Positions 10,856-23,800 of a stretch of 64,000 nt of DNA are shown in pieces. How positions within the stretch are numbered: position 1 is the stretch's first letter; each line of letters starts with the position of its first letter. The notes beneath the pieces are model-generated. The model was given only the letters and a program-made list of their open reading frames with translations, made no database searches and had not been told where the DNA came from. Source of the DNA: Trichoplax adhaerens (lineage: Eukaryota > Placozoa > Uniplacotomia > Trichoplacea > Trichoplacidae); contig NW_002060961.1 of the NCBI RefSeq assembly GCF_000150275.1, forward strand, positions 70,002 through 134,001. Direction: 5' to 3'. The position numbers were made by a program, and so were the translations under genes.

Positions 10856-13353
10856 TTATATCTTTGACGGCTTACGGCCAAGCATATAATAATATGTATA
10901 GCGATGTTGTAAAATTTCTGCCCCTGTACTTTCTTTCAACATTTTGGCCAGTCTGCAACATCAATGCAAATGTTAAAATTTATATTATCAATAGTAACTC
11001 CAAAATACCTCGATAAAATAAGTCTAATTTCCTAATTTTTATGACAAAGCCATTAAGAATAAAATGTACTTTACTAATGGCATTATAGATGGTATAGTTG
11101 TATTATTGAGCTAAGGTAAACCTGAATGGTATCTTTCAGTTGATTTGTATTTATCGACAAAAATTGCCAATAGTTGTTCTTCATTGTCATAAAGCATGGA
11201 AACATTTCTATCCAACATGATGATAGAAATCAATAATATATACGTGCTTATTAACTGACCTTATTTTCAATTCTGGATCTGGATATGGCAAATCGACATT
11301 TACGTTATCACTATAGGTGTGAAGTAGATTAACATAAGCCTCGACATCCAATGGACTGTCGACAATAATTGAACTGTCCCTAGCACATGTAAAATTCATT
11401 AAAATTGAGATAAAATACGTGCAATATACAAGCTGCATGTTATCACAAGTTATGATCGGATACAATAATTTTATAAGCTGAAAGAAACACTCGAGCTGTA
11501 ATATGGCTATTCCTGCTAATACTATCCCCGTTCTATCAAGAAATAAATTACTTATTTCATATCTTTCTTCTACGCTCTCATTTGTCTTACCTTATTGTTT
11601 GGCTAAAAGGCCATTCGATATTTTTATAGCAACATTTAGTAAAATAATGAGCCGACTTATATTCCGGAACATCAAATAGATCAAAATAAATCTAAGTATC
11701 ACAATTTCAAAAAGTTAAATGAAAAAATTGATTCCATTGATAACCAATAACAAGCAAAGATTAATCTAGTTTTTAAGCTATTTAGCCATCATTTTACATT
11801 CAAGGAACTAGTGAATTGTCCTGATAGTTTATGGATTCCTTATAGTTTTTCTCCACTGTCTATGACTTTTAATTACAATAGGTATCATTTTATTATATGG
11901 TCGACATTGCATGACGATTCTAAGCTGCTCTTCTGATCGGAAAATTACTTAAATTATCGTGTAATTTTAAGCTATACTCTTCATTAACTCTAGTCTAGTT
12001 GACATCGTTGAACTATACGCGCATTTCTACCTGCCATGTTCCAGCATCAGTTAACCATGCAAATGATACTAATTAACTTGATTACAACCACAAAGTGATT
12101 ACTTATATTCTTTCTCCTATAACGATAACTTGATCTTATAGCTTCTATGTTACGCTACTATACTACTATAAAACAGCTTGCATGGTGATTTTAAACTACT
12201 CTTCCGATCGAAAAATGACTTAAATAATCTAGTGATTCTGAGTCATACTCTTTAACTCTAATCTACGCAAATGACATTGTTAAACTACGTTTCTACCTGC
12301 CATATTCCAGCGTGGGTTAATCATGCAAATGATACTACTTTGCTTGATTACAATCACAAAATGATTACTTATGTCTCTTCTCCTACAACAATAACTTGAT
12401 CTTATAGCTTTCATGTTACACTACTGTCTTATTGTGAACTATTTTCCCATTCGCCACGTTACACAGACCAACTTAACATCGTATGGCTACTTAACTTGGT
12501 TATGAATCAAAATTACAATTATTCTTGTTACTTTCCTCAGCCACTTTAATGGAGAGTTAAGGCTAATGAATCATAGTCAACGATCAAAATAGTATACAAC
12601 GTTAGCCATTGGTTACGATAGGGACAAGTATTCGATTGAACGAATTCAAGCTCATTCTAGCTAAGCGAACATACCTACTCAGAATTTTACTAAGTCAATT
12701 TCCATTTCTTGAAAGTAACTTACATGATGATTTAGTTGCTGAGCTTCATCACAATTCATGATAACCGGAATGCTATAAGCATATAGTGCTACACAACCTG
12801 GAGTAGGTTTAAGGAAACAATTAACTTCAGCAAAAACTAGATCCATATTAAACTATAATTGCTCGACTTGATCATAATTCATGATAACAAGAAGGCTATA
12901 AGCATACTGTACAATGCTATATATATAACCTGTATTAGGTTTTAGGACACGATTCACTTCAGCAAAAAATTGATCCATATTAAACCAGTGGATAGCCTGA
13001 GCACATACAACCAAATCGACAGTATTGTCTTCAAAGGGTAGTGTTTCTGCTGCGCTTACTTGAAAGGTAACATTAGGATGTTGATTTTCTTGGCGAGCTT
13101 GATCAAGTTGAGTTGCGCTATGATCCGTACCGATAACTCGATTAAAATATGGAGCATACTGTTTGGTCGATATACCGGACCCACAGCCAACATCAATGGC
13201 TAAATCAAATTTATCTTGTTGGCTTGCCCCTTGGCTTAAATAATCCATCACTCGTTGAATAAGAGAGGTTGGATAACTAGGCCTAAATTGATCATAATTT
13301 TGACTTATCCAAGTTTTATCATAGAGGTGATACGTCTGAGTTGGCTCTGTCAT
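10856..13353 (-). CDS. SAM-dependent methyltransferase, copy 2 (exon 1 split by a duplication-derived intron)
   Basis: Model: 13353-12930, 12797-12724, 11691-11591, 11379-11260, 10952-10856, giving 271 residues, the same as copy 1. The last three exons have exactly the lengths of copy 1 (101, 120 and 97 nt), and the two first pieces add to 498 nt, again as in copy 1. Motif I is D-V-G-C-G-S-G and the C-terminus reads Y-M-L-G-R-K-P. Read without splicing, exon 1 would run into a TAG near 12854, because a segment coding F-N-M-D to the end of the exon is present twice in tandem. Joining AG|GT of the first repeat to AG|GT of the second removes 132 nt and restores the copy 1 protein layout. If that splice is not used, this copy is a pseudogene. 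The splice is inferred from sequence; no transcript is available. Confidence 0.7.
11990..12430. repeat. Local direct duplication in the methyltransferase intron
   Basis: Two direct copies of about 180 bp with the shared blocks TTTCTACCTGCCAT(A/G)TTCCAGC, GATTACTTAT and CTTGATCTTATAGCTT, at about 11990-12170 and 12250-12430. A single related copy lies in unit 1 (about 5100-5290) and another in unit 3 (about 18200-18350). Confidence 0.65.
12724..12990 (-). repeat. Internal tandem duplication within methyltransferase exon 1
   Basis: On the minus strand the segment starting F-N-M-D is repeated. The first copy (about 12985-12854) reads Q-F-F-A-E-V-N-R-V-L-K-P-N-T-G and then diverges. The second (about 12853-12724) reads L-V-F-A-E-V-N-C-F-L-K-P-T-P-G and then C-V-A-L-Y-A-Y as in copy 1 of the gene. 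Each copy contains an AG|GT at the same place. Confidence 0.85.
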
Positions 13354-13614
13354 GGTTATTAAGAACTTTTCGGAAGATTGGAGTTAATTCTGATACAGGA
13401 CTGTTTCTAGCAATCGATCAAATAAGGCAAGTTCAATGGATCGATTTTGTAGTTACTTTATAGCCAATGTATATCAGGACTTACTTGTTGAACACAATAA
13501 AATGGATTGTTGATTCACCACTTTCAAAGATTGGAGGTACGAAATCTAGACAAAATAAATTGTAAAGAATCAATCATAAAATATCGGCCAGGATGGCAAT
13601 GCATCTATGATTTA

Positions 13615-14325
13615 AAATAGGAATAAGGAAAAATTCTGTCTTTCAGTCAGAGTCAGTCCCAGGATAGTATTAGCTCACAGTCTATTCTCTAATTTCAATT
13701 GTCTTTAAAGCTATGTATTTAAGAGTTGAGATTGGAACAAGAAAAACCTCTATATTTCTGTCAGAGTTTACTCTAGGATAGTATTAACTTATAACCTATA
13801 CTCTAACTTTATCTATCTCCAAAGCTACAGTATACATGTAAGAGTTGCAATAGGAACAAGGAGAAACTCTGTGTTCCAGCCAGAGTTCACTCAAGGATAG
13901 TATTAACTTATAATCTAAATTCTGATTTTATTTATCTTCAAAGCGATGCATGTAAGGATTTGAGATAGGAAAAAGGAAAAACTCCGTTCCAGTCAGAGTT
14001 CATTAGTCTTAACTTATAATCTATGGTCTAATTTAATTTATCTTCAAAGCAATGCATCTAAGAGTTTGGATAATCAGAGTTCACTCAAGGATAGTATTAA
14101 CTTACTACCCATATTCTAATTTTATTTGTCTTCAAAGCTATGCATCTAAAAGTTGAGAAAGGAAAAAGGAAAAGCTCCGTGTTCCACTCTGAGTTAATTC
14201 AAGGATAGTATTAACTTACAATCTATCCTCCAATTTTGTTAGTCTTCAAAGCAATGCATCTACGAGTTGCGATCGGAATAAGGAAAAAAAACTTGGAGTT
14301 ATGGTCAGAGTTCAGTTTGATGTAA
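13615..14325. repeat. Minisatellite, about 115-bp unit, about six copies
   Basis: Repeated blocks are GGATAGTATTAACTTA, CTTCAAAGC(A/T)ATGCATCTAAG, GAGATAGGAA(A/C)AAGGAAAA and CAGAGTTCA. Units differ by substitutions and one is shortened near 13990-14060. The array lies 5' of methyltransferase copy 2, just where unit 1 has only one and a half units. Confidence 0.8.
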
Positions 14326-15550
14326 TACGAGCAAGTATTATTCCCCTACCCCTATCTAGTGATAGTTTCTCAATCATATTCTTCCAAATCCTAGCGGATA
14401 GAATAGTGTTTTACTTCATAGTTATTGTTGAATATTACAGTAGTTAACATTTGGCAACACAATCGCTACAACATTCACTTAATATCTAACGTAGCAACAC
14501 GCTGACAAACATATGTTTGTCAAAGCATTTCTTCCATGCGTATAGTAGTCCTAAACTTGGTATAGTCTTTAAGCAAATTCGTACCCGGTGTTGGATTGGA
14601 CTTCTCTTCCCAATCCTAGAGCTTAGTTGAGATCAAGGAATGAGTGGGGTACTCTACTACAATTCCTTGAACTAAAATCATTGTTAAGAGGGAGCATAAT
14701 TTTAAATTTTTATTCAATTAAACAGTAATATTTTGTTCGATACTATTCAGTTATTTTTCACTAGTCTAGCGAATAGCTACCTTACTCTATTAGCTACGTT
14801 AATAGAATGACTCATGTCGGCCAAGGGAAACATGTAAAGTAGATAGTGCTCAGCTGAAATAAAGATGGTTAAACAACGATCATTCCTAATCCAGATAAAA
14901 AAGATTAGCTTGATATTAGTAGTCCCTGATATCGGAATCGTGAACAAAGATGGCGCCCACCAGTCTACTGTTACAGATTGTAAAATAGGGCTTAGTTTTA
15001 CTTCCATTGCAGTAGACTAGTTTCTACTAATATCAATACTGTCAATCAATCACGGCGGCTATTCGACATCTTTCTATTCCATCATAGTTTTACTTACTTG
15101 ATAGGATCCAAATGATTTCTACAAGATCGTTGATGATAGAGAATTTACAATCTTAACCAGCATGCCAAAGTCTACTAATAAAAATTGGGAGGCACCAATG
15201 AAGGACTACACTACAACTATTTCAATAGATGCCCTTGCTTATAGTTTCTAAGAAGAAAACTATTTTTACCTTAGCGATTATTCTAACAATGTCAAATCGA
15301 GTAACCAATTACTTGTTACCAATTATGACCAAAGCAATTACAGTTAGTAATTACTATTTATATTCTATTCTGCCGCGATTCAGTATCTATAAGAGAAGGC
15401 ATTATGCAATAGCATTAATTAATTCTGTATTATTTAATAAACTTGTTTTGACTGTAAATTTTACATATACGTATGAATCAGTTATTAGTCTGACAATGGC
15501 TTTTCTATTTTATTCTAAAGTCGAAATCTTATTGGCCATGAATAGCTTAT

Positions 15551-16890
15551 TATGAACGAACAGAAGAAGCTTTCTTGCTTGCGTTGGCCCCAATATTGCT
15601 GTCAATTTTAACACAAGACATTGGTCTATCCTACTACTGAATTAATAAATAATCAATACTACATGATTTCTGGTACAAACAAAGATTTTCCTTCCGTTGT
15701 TCAGACAGATTCATAAGCTATAGAAAAGATGCTCGCTATTAGTGTACAATAAAGTTCCACTATTTAATAACCACAACGTTAATAAGCATCTACATTGATG
15801 AAAAGTTATGTCAAATGATGGCCTGGAAATTTCTACTTTTCCAATCAAGAGTACAACATGCTACGATTTACTGTATCAAATGTTACCAACGCTATTAACT
15901 ATATGCCCGTATAGATAATCATTTGTATCAATAAAAAATTTAGTTAAATTTTAAGCAGGAATTTCTTACTCATCGAATGAAAACTACAACAGATTACGAT
16001 TACTCTATAGAATATTTCCAGCGCTATTCACTATATACTCGTATAATAATCATTCGCATCAATAAAAACTTTGGTCAAATTTTTAGCAGGAAATTTTTAA
16101 TTGTCAATAAAAACTACAACATACCACGATTACTCAATAGAATCTTACCAACGCTATTCACTGTATACTCCTATAATCATTCGTATCAATGAGAACTATG
16201 GTCAAATTATTAGCAGGAAATTCCTACTCCTCAAATGCAAACTGCAACATGCTACGATAATTTTGTAGAATATTACTAATGCTATTAACTATATACGTAT
16301 ATAATCCTTCATATTTACCAGCAGAAAATTCCTACTATCAAGTAAAAACTACCATCGAATACAAATACGCTAACGATGTAACCATTAATGATTATGAGTG
16401 ATTTCTGCAAATTTGATTGGTGTAGCACAGGACCGTAGAAAAAAAAACAAAATTAGAATACAATTATTTTATATTATATATGTTATAGATATAAATTGAT
16501 ATCGTTAAAAACTGATACAAAATGATAATCAGGAAATTTCTATGAACTTATTTCAATTTTATTTCCACAATCGCTAGCGATGACGATAGAATAATTAATC
16601 CTAATGCATATCTAGATAATTTCGAAAATACAATTGCACTTGTTGTAATGAAGCTACAACGCCAATAGAAATTATTAGTAATTTTATATTTTGGGAGCAA
16701 TACAAATATTGATTCCGTAAATCACTTTGGTAATGGATACGCTTATTTTAGCAATTAAGCTTAGATTAATTCAAACCCGTCATATCAAAAAGTAGAGCAA
16801 TTAATGACTTTGTAAAAAATATAAAATATGCTCATACAACATTTAGTAATTACTTACAAGTTTTAGAAAACATAACACTAATCAGAACTG
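15551..16890. other. Spacer between units 2 and 3; no gene seen
   Basis: No exon with supported splice sites is present. The tandem repeat at 15825-16370 occupies its middle. Confidence 0.55.
15825..16370. repeat. Tandem repeat, about 130-bp unit, four copies
   Basis: GCTATTAACTATAT or GCTATTCACT(A/G)TATACTC recurs near 15890, 16023, 16153 and 16282. Each is followed by TAATCATT(T/C)(G/A)TATCAATAAAAA, a TT(A/G)GTCAAAT-like block and AGCAGGAAATT. Short open frames on the + strand here follow the repeat, not a gene. Confidence 0.8.
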
Positions 16891-19078
16891 CTTAAACAAG
16901 TGGTGGTATAAAACAATTAGAGAATGGACGGCTTGTGACCAAGCATATAGAAATAATCATAGGGAGTCTGCAACATTTCTGCTCCTGGAGTTTTGCTCAG
17001 CATTTCGATCAATCTAAAAGGTCAAACAAATATTTAATTGCGCGTCATCAATAGCAGTTTTAAACGATCTTGTTCCTTTAAATAAATAACCTCCACTTTC
17101 ATTCTAGTTATACATTAACAATTATTTTGTAATGTTGACTATTTATAGATGTCAGTGATCATATATTCTTAATCATTGTCATAGAGTCAGAGATTAGGTT
17201 GTGAATATTATAAACTGGATTTATTTTCAAATTATTTTGACTTAGTAGCACAATCCTAGAACGTTACCTATACCTATTTATGCGGTACCCTGATAAATAT
17301 GTTTGGATTGTTAAATTTATAGCTAAGGCATTAAGCGTATAGCATATCATAATGATAGCATGCAATTGGTGTAGATAGTATAGTTTTTTTTCGCTAAGTT
17401 AAAGCTGAATTGTATCTTTAAAATCTAATTATTTCATTGTCAAACTACCCGCAGTTGTCCTTCATTATCACAAAGCATATTAGTATTTCCATCCAACATG
17501 ATAGTAATCCGTAAATACTTATGGAAACTGATCTTCTTTCATTTCCGGATCTGGATATGGCAACTTGACATCAATGCCATCGCTAAAGGTATGAAGTAGT
17601 TTAATATGGGTCTCGACATCCAATAGACCATCACCATAAATTGATTCGTCCCTGGCAAATATAAAATTGATTAGAATTGAGATAAAATAGCCGCAATGCA
17701 CGAACTGCTTGCGATGACTAGCCATGATCGTGTGCAATAACTTTACAACCTGAAAAATTATTATCCCTGCTCATACTATCCAAATTCTATGCAGAAATTC
17801 ATGGCTCGTACAATGTCTTTCTTCCACTCTCTCTTGCCCTACCTTTATATCTGGCGATAAGGCCACTCGATATTTTTATAGCGACATTCAGTGAAATATC
17901 GAGGAGGTCAAAGCGTGCGAACGCCAAACATGTCATTAAAAATCTAAGTCTAAATATTTTTGCCCTCAGAAAATAAATAAACAAAAATAAACAATAATTT
18001 ATTGGTAAGAAATATCTGGTTAAGATTGAACCTACTCCATAAGCTAGCAATTCAGTCATTATTCTGTATCAAGTGAGTAGCTAATCATTCCTAGTAGTTT
18101 TACAGATTTCTTATGGCCATCTCTATTAATGACCGTTTATTGCAGAGGGATTAATTATTTTTTATGATGCAGTCCACTTTGTATGACTGTCCTAAACTGC
18201 TCTGTTGATATCGTTGAACTATTTCTTTTTCTGCTATGTTTCAATGTAGGTTAACCTTGCAAATAGTGCTACTTAATACTTATGTCTATTCCTTTGCAGC
18301 CATGACTTAATCTTATAGCTTTGGTGTTATACTACTGCTCTACTATAAGTTAAATAGTGTTGCTAAACTACTTTTCGACTTGCATGTTGCACACGCCAAT
18401 TTTACATCTTATGCTACTTGATTATAAATAAATTAAAATGTAATCGCTTTTACTGATCTTCCTACTACTATGAATGAGTCTTACTGCTTATAAATCATGG
18501 CCAACGATTAAAATAGTAGACACTGATAGGCATTGGTAATGATATTGGATGGAGAGGACTCAAATTGATTCTTTGTGAGTGTATCTACTCGAAAATTTCA
18601 CGCTGAATAATAGTAAACAACGGTAGGATATAGGTATTGGTGTGAGATCGAATAGACTCAAATCCATTCCTATTTCTTGATAGCAACTTACATAAAAATT
18701 GAATTGCTGAGTTGGATCATAAATTAACGGTAACAGGAGACCTATAAGCATGCAAATGGTGCACAACCTGTATCAGACTTAATTACACGATGAATTTCAT
18801 CAACAATCGTTCAATATCTAACCAATGGATAGTCAGAGTACAAGTGACAAAATCGTCAACATTGTCTTAAAGGGGTAGATTTTCCGCTGAGTTCTCTTGA
18901 TAGGTAATATTAGCATGTTGGTTGTCTTAATGAGCTTGATCAATTTGAGCTACCCTATGATCAAAACCGATAATTCAATTAAAATACAGAACATAACGAT
19001 TGACTGTTGTACCTGGTCCATAGCACATATCGATCACTAAATCAAAGTTATTTTGCTTGTTTAGCTGTTGGCTTTAGT
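16890..19078. repeat. Segmental duplication, unit 3 (truncated)
   Basis: This matches units 1 and 2 from the last methyltransferase exon into exon 1. It stops abruptly at the dispersed repeat beginning at 19079. It shares the 3340-3640 stretch with unit 1, which unit 2 lacks, so unit 3 is not simply derived from unit 2. Confidence 0.7.
16917..19078 (-). pseudogene. Methyltransferase copy 3, disrupted
   Basis: Parts matching each exon of copies 1 and 2 are visible. The last exon (17013-16917) is intact and ends Y-M-L-G-H-K-P-S-I-L. The exon with P-Y-P-D-P-E-M-K (17651 to about 17532) has lost its donor: the AG|GT of copy 1 reads AGAT here. The exon with Y-K-N-I-E-W-P-Y (about 17900-17850) ends in an in-frame TAA before its donor. 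Exon 1 (about 19078-18690) carries several stops and lacks its first roughly 35 codons, because the dispersed repeat starts at 19079. The gene cannot give a full methyltransferase. Confidence 0.8.
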
Positions 19079-19331
19079 AATTGTCACACACCACTAGGGG
19101 CAAAGTAGTCTACATACGCCAATGTTTACGAAGAACGCCTCTTACTGACTTGAAGAGGCGAGATTAGTTATATCACCAAATAATTCAGTTCCAACGACCG
19201 AATACTATAGTATAATTATAGCATCACTGATAGTGTAGACGAGGTAGTCAGAGATTTACTACTATTTATTACTGAAGAAATCTTGACAAACTAGTTGACT
19301 AACTAACCGGACTAACTAACTAAAAAGTGGT
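19079..19331. repeat. Dispersed repeat, copy 2, truncating the methyltransferase pseudogene
   Basis: Same orientation as 1833-2116, with the shared start TGTCACACACCACTAG and shared blocks GAGGCGAGATTAG and AATTCAGTTCCAACGACCGA. Its left end forms the junction with methyltransferase copy 3. The two copies bracket the triplicated region, about 17 kb apart. Confidence 0.7.
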
Positions 19332-20888
19332 CTTTAGGTACCAGCCTATTATAGTCTCATCAGAAACTCCTGGTGCATATAGAGTAAAACTATACTTCTA
19401 AAGTTATAGGGATTAATATGAATATTGTCATTAAAGATTTCATATAAGAAAATTTATCAACAACCTCTATTATTAAGAACTAATAATAAACTAACAAAGA
19501 GCTTAACTCTTAACACAATATGACAATTCCGTAATCCTTTAATTAGTTAATGGAATCAATTGTCAACACTAGCAATGCATTATGAACTTTATTTATAATG
19601 TACTATATCTATTAGCCGATAATTTACAAGGGTAGTTCTTAGGTGTTATAGTAGCAGTATTATATTCTTAGTAGATCTTTCGGCAGATCAGGGTAATAAT
19701 CTGTAGAAGCAACTCAAAGTAAGTGATTTACTTTAGATTAATAAACTTGTCAGGAAGTAGTCCGTGACAGACTGTAACATCTATACCTCAAATTTCGTCA
19801 TTTACTAAGAATTTTAATGATTTAATGATTTAATATTGAAATGGGTATTCTAGACGTCAATGCGCGTTTTGCTACTTTAAAAAGCTTTACGGAACACCAC
19901 ATCAGTCAATGATGCGCTATATCTTTTGATCACTTATAGTCTACAATAGTTGCAATTTTTTTATTATCAATTAGTTCTACACTGTATACCGTATGCAATA
20001 GAAATTAATAATTTTAAACTGCAAACTCTGCGAATAGATGTACAGAAAACAGAATATAGTCAAATTTAAGTCAATAAAAAATAGAGTAGCAAATTAAAGC
20101 GTCAGCTGGAAAGATATCTTTTACAAGCTATCTAATCATAAGGTGGCATGCATGCCTAAGCTATTAGAATCAATGCCGTAAATCTAACCTATCATGCAGG
20201 CGCGCAGGGTAAAGTTGAAGCATAATTACTAAAAATATTATTTTCGATACCGCATAAACACGTGTATTGTTCGATATATAAGATTTATGTATTAAATATG
20301 GTTACATTTACAAATGATCTTGTATGTATCCGTATCTCCATTGCAGATTTAAAATTTTTATAATTACAATATATTAGTTTCAAATTCGTCAGGATGTTTA
20401 GGTTAACGTGTTCAACGTTTTATCTTGTAGTTTAGATCACAAATAAATAATACTATAATGATATTAATAAGAAATAAAAAATGCAAGCACAGTGTCCATT
20501 TTCCGTTTTAAGATGGGGATAATATTCGACAATTGATTATTTTTATAATTCTCTGTTTCTGTTTAAGTATTGAAGCTACTGGCAACAACTCTAAATTAAG
20601 CTCCTATTCTGTACAATATGAATCAAAATTTTCGGACTTAGTCCGGTTTAAAATTTTATCGTATAGTCAAGCATAGTAATATATTACAAGATTAGCAGTG
20701 TTATAATTTTTGTAATAGATATATAATTTATAAAATTCCATCTAAAAATAAGGTCAAGGTCTTCATCTATTATAGTAGTCTATTACAGGATATACGATTG
20801 AATACAATTTGCCTTTCAACTATATTTGAAAAATTAAAAGTCTAAAACAATAATTAGTGATTAGGACTAATTTGGCTAACGCAATTTA
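19332..20888. other. Intergenic, no gene seen
   Basis: This is A+T-rich sequence downstream of the DOP1 stop codon. I find no exon, RNA gene or repeat that I can support. Confidence 0.5.
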
Positions 20889-20890
20889 TT
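20885..20890 (-). terminator. Possible poly(A) signal overlapping the DOP1 stop codon
   Basis: On the minus strand AATAAA overlaps the end of the TAA stop. It is the only canonical hexamer I see directly at the stop. Its use is not shown, and a 3' UTR of usual length would use a downstream hexamer. Confidence 0.3.
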
Positions 20891-23800
20891 AATCCTGTAA
20901 GGGATCAAGAAAATCTAACTGAATCACTCTTTCAATTCTGTCAATACTGACAGTTCCAATACTTGGTAGATCTAAGCCTTCCCGACCTATATTACTGCGC
21001 ACATAGCTTAAAAAGAAATGTTGTAGATCGTGGATAGAAGTTATCGATTGCATTGTAAGCATTAATTTTCCTGGCAATCTAGGAGGAACAGCTACTTTGC
21101 CCTACAAGAGAAATGCCACACAAACATGGGATTATTCATTCAAAGCGTGAAGAAGCTATAAATGCTGTGATATAAAAGCTTACCTCATCTAATAATCCAG
21201 CCATAACCTCAAGACATGGTGTAAACAACGGAAAACTGGATACTTTTCCGGAATTTTCTCTCGCAAGTGTTAGGTAATCTTCTTCGGTAACAAAGGCCCA
21301 TCGATAACTTCATTTCGAAATTACAGATAAAACATCATGACTGATTGTATAATCATCATAGATATATTTTAAGAAAGTTATTTATCGCTATCTTCAATAC
21401 GAAGATAATATATTGATTTATTACGATTATAGCTTTCATCCAACGTGATCAACATATGAAATCAAACCTTTGTATGCAATTTAATAATTACTTTGATGAT
21501 AGGTAGACATCTTTTTAGGTGATAATTTTCGTTATTGGATAAAGCGCTAAAATTCATGGTTATACCACGTATTTAGACTGAACTTCGATATATAAGATAT
21601 AAAAGAAGTACACTATGAACTGAACTAAACTGTAGATGCATAAGACTAAAAAGTTGCGATACTACTGCCTAGTATGTTTTAAAAACTACATGTAGACGGA
21701 GTAGGTAATATGAGCGAAAATTTATGTAACGAATGCAAAAAATTATGTTTACACTGGTTACATATCCGTACATCGATATAAAATTGGTAATTATAAGTCA
21801 GAAAGAGATACTTAATCTGGTTCCTTATGAGCGGTTATCCATAGCTAGTTTTTTGTATCATAGCAGCTTAAAAATTATTGATGTCCGGTTTACTTACGTT
21901 TGAAATTGAGGCAATTTATCAGATGGTAATGCCAATGCAAGATCTAATAGTTTACAAGCTGAAAGATAAAGTGGTAACCAAGCAGAATCATTCAGCATAA
22001 TACCATTGGGCAACCTAAGTGTTAGTAGAAAGACACAAATTGAATGAACGTGATATCTTGAAGTAGAATGATGTCTTCATGTAGTAAATTTGAATTACTT
22101 GACAGATGCTGGATCTCGAATAGTTAACGCCTTTTCAATAATCTGTAGGACTTGTACCTGTAGTGTTAGCAAAGATACATTTAAACACAAGTAATCTAAG
22201 AATTTTTAGATACGGTAATATCCTAATATTTAAAACAGACTACGCTATAGATACCAATTCAGTAATAATAGTGGGCCATAAGGATGTAAGGTGATGCGGG
22301 GACATTCTCATTAGTAAAATTCGAAAGCAAAAGAATATCTAAAACAGTAAATAACAACATTACTTTCGCTAAGAACTCAACACAATGAATATTAATTTAT
22401 TTGGTACGTGTACAGAAAATATACTAGGATACTCCTATATGCTTACTTGCTCATGAACTACCGGAGTTAGCGGGAGACGTAAACCGTCAGCTAAACGTTC
22501 TGTTGATTAGGAAAAGGCTTAATAAATACACATAATCTTAAAAACAGTATAATCTCAAAGTTCTTTATGAACAAACTCGAGATAAAATTGCCTGCATTAC
22601 GCGTGCAGTATGGTAGAAGTACAGATGCACTAATGTAAGGCATATCGGCAGTATTAGAAGCTTTCGGTGGCTAATAATAATCTTCAATGTAATTTTTTAC
22701 CTGGCTATATTGCCTAGCTACAAGTAATACCTTGAATATCTGGCAGAAATCCCTGATATTGATCTATTTCACCACTAAATAGTACGTACGATAAACGCTT
22801 TAAATTTTGAGCACAGCCTTCACTTTCCTTAAAGAAAGAAATAACAACGAAATTGTGTTACGACTCAGATCTCGCAGACTTATCAGTTAAATACGGAGCT
22901 GTTATCATTTAATACAGTTACCTGGTCACGACTGGTAAATAGATTTAATGATGCGGTAGAAGATAAATTAATTCGATCTAATTGGAAGTGGTTTAATAAG
23001 TTATTGATAGTTTACTCAAAAAAGGAATTAAATTATTGTTATTTTCGCTTACTTAACATATCCCTAAAAGCGGTATTATCGTTGGCCATTAAATTGTCTA
23101 TTATGGTGCGCCATCTAAATGTTGCATAGCAAATATAACTGGTTAATTTGAATACAAAACAAATCTACAATAGCTGTAAATATCAACGATATTTAAAAAT
23201 GTCATGAAATTATTCGATTATTCGTTTACAGTTAATTAACTTGAAAGTATATCAGTTAGATACTCTTGTCAAAGCGCTTACCCTGAAATTGATGATGATC
23301 CCATCCTAAAAAAATTAGGATCTAAAAATAAATCGTAAACATCCTTCTGCCACGCTCGACGAGTATACTGATAGTTTGTTAGCGTCGCTAGTAATTTTAC
23401 ACTTGCAGTATAGCTTGAAGCGTTGTATGCACTTTATTCAAGATATAAAAAGCATTACCAAAGCTACTCCGTAAAAAGATAACATCAACTGTTAATCTCA
23501 TTAAGGGAAAGAAATTTACCAATGATTCTTAAGATATGGAGTCACATTATTCATTAATGACGACAGGATGCTGCTAACGCGGTCCTTCTCAAGGCTGCTG
23601 AATATAATATCAATTAAAGGAGCCAAAAGCTATGAAAACATAAACTTGCATTTAATGATAAACGTACTCATATACATACGATAATAAACCTAAAGTTGAA
23701 TTTACCTCAGCTAGAATTGTTAATGCTTGAACATTTTGCTGAACGGTTACTTCGTTAGGATTTGAACTGTCGTTAACTTTAATGGAGGCTATCAATACGT

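Larger units (their letters stand above)
10028..15550. repeat. Segmental duplication, unit 2
   Basis: This is homologous to unit 1 along its length, in the same orientation, with the second methyltransferase copy at the matching place. Unit-specific changes are a deletion 3' of the gene, a local duplication at about 11990-12430, the internal exon duplication at 12724-12990 and expansion of the minisatellite at 13615-14325. Confidence 0.75.

Noticed and set aside
10856-11465. A small secreted amidated-peptide precursor: an apparent signal peptide (M-Q-L-V-Y-C-T-Y-F-I-S) and a C-terminal Y-Y-M-L-G-R-K motif
   Set aside because: The apparent signal peptide is the translated intron before the acceptor at 11380. 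The exons after it join the upstream methyltransferase exons in phase and give the family's usual C-terminus, with the same exon lengths in copy 1.
15229-15555. A 108-codon open frame on the + strand
   Set aside because: The homologous stretch of unit 1 (about 7790-8115) is not open, and the frame has no recognisable domain or splice context.
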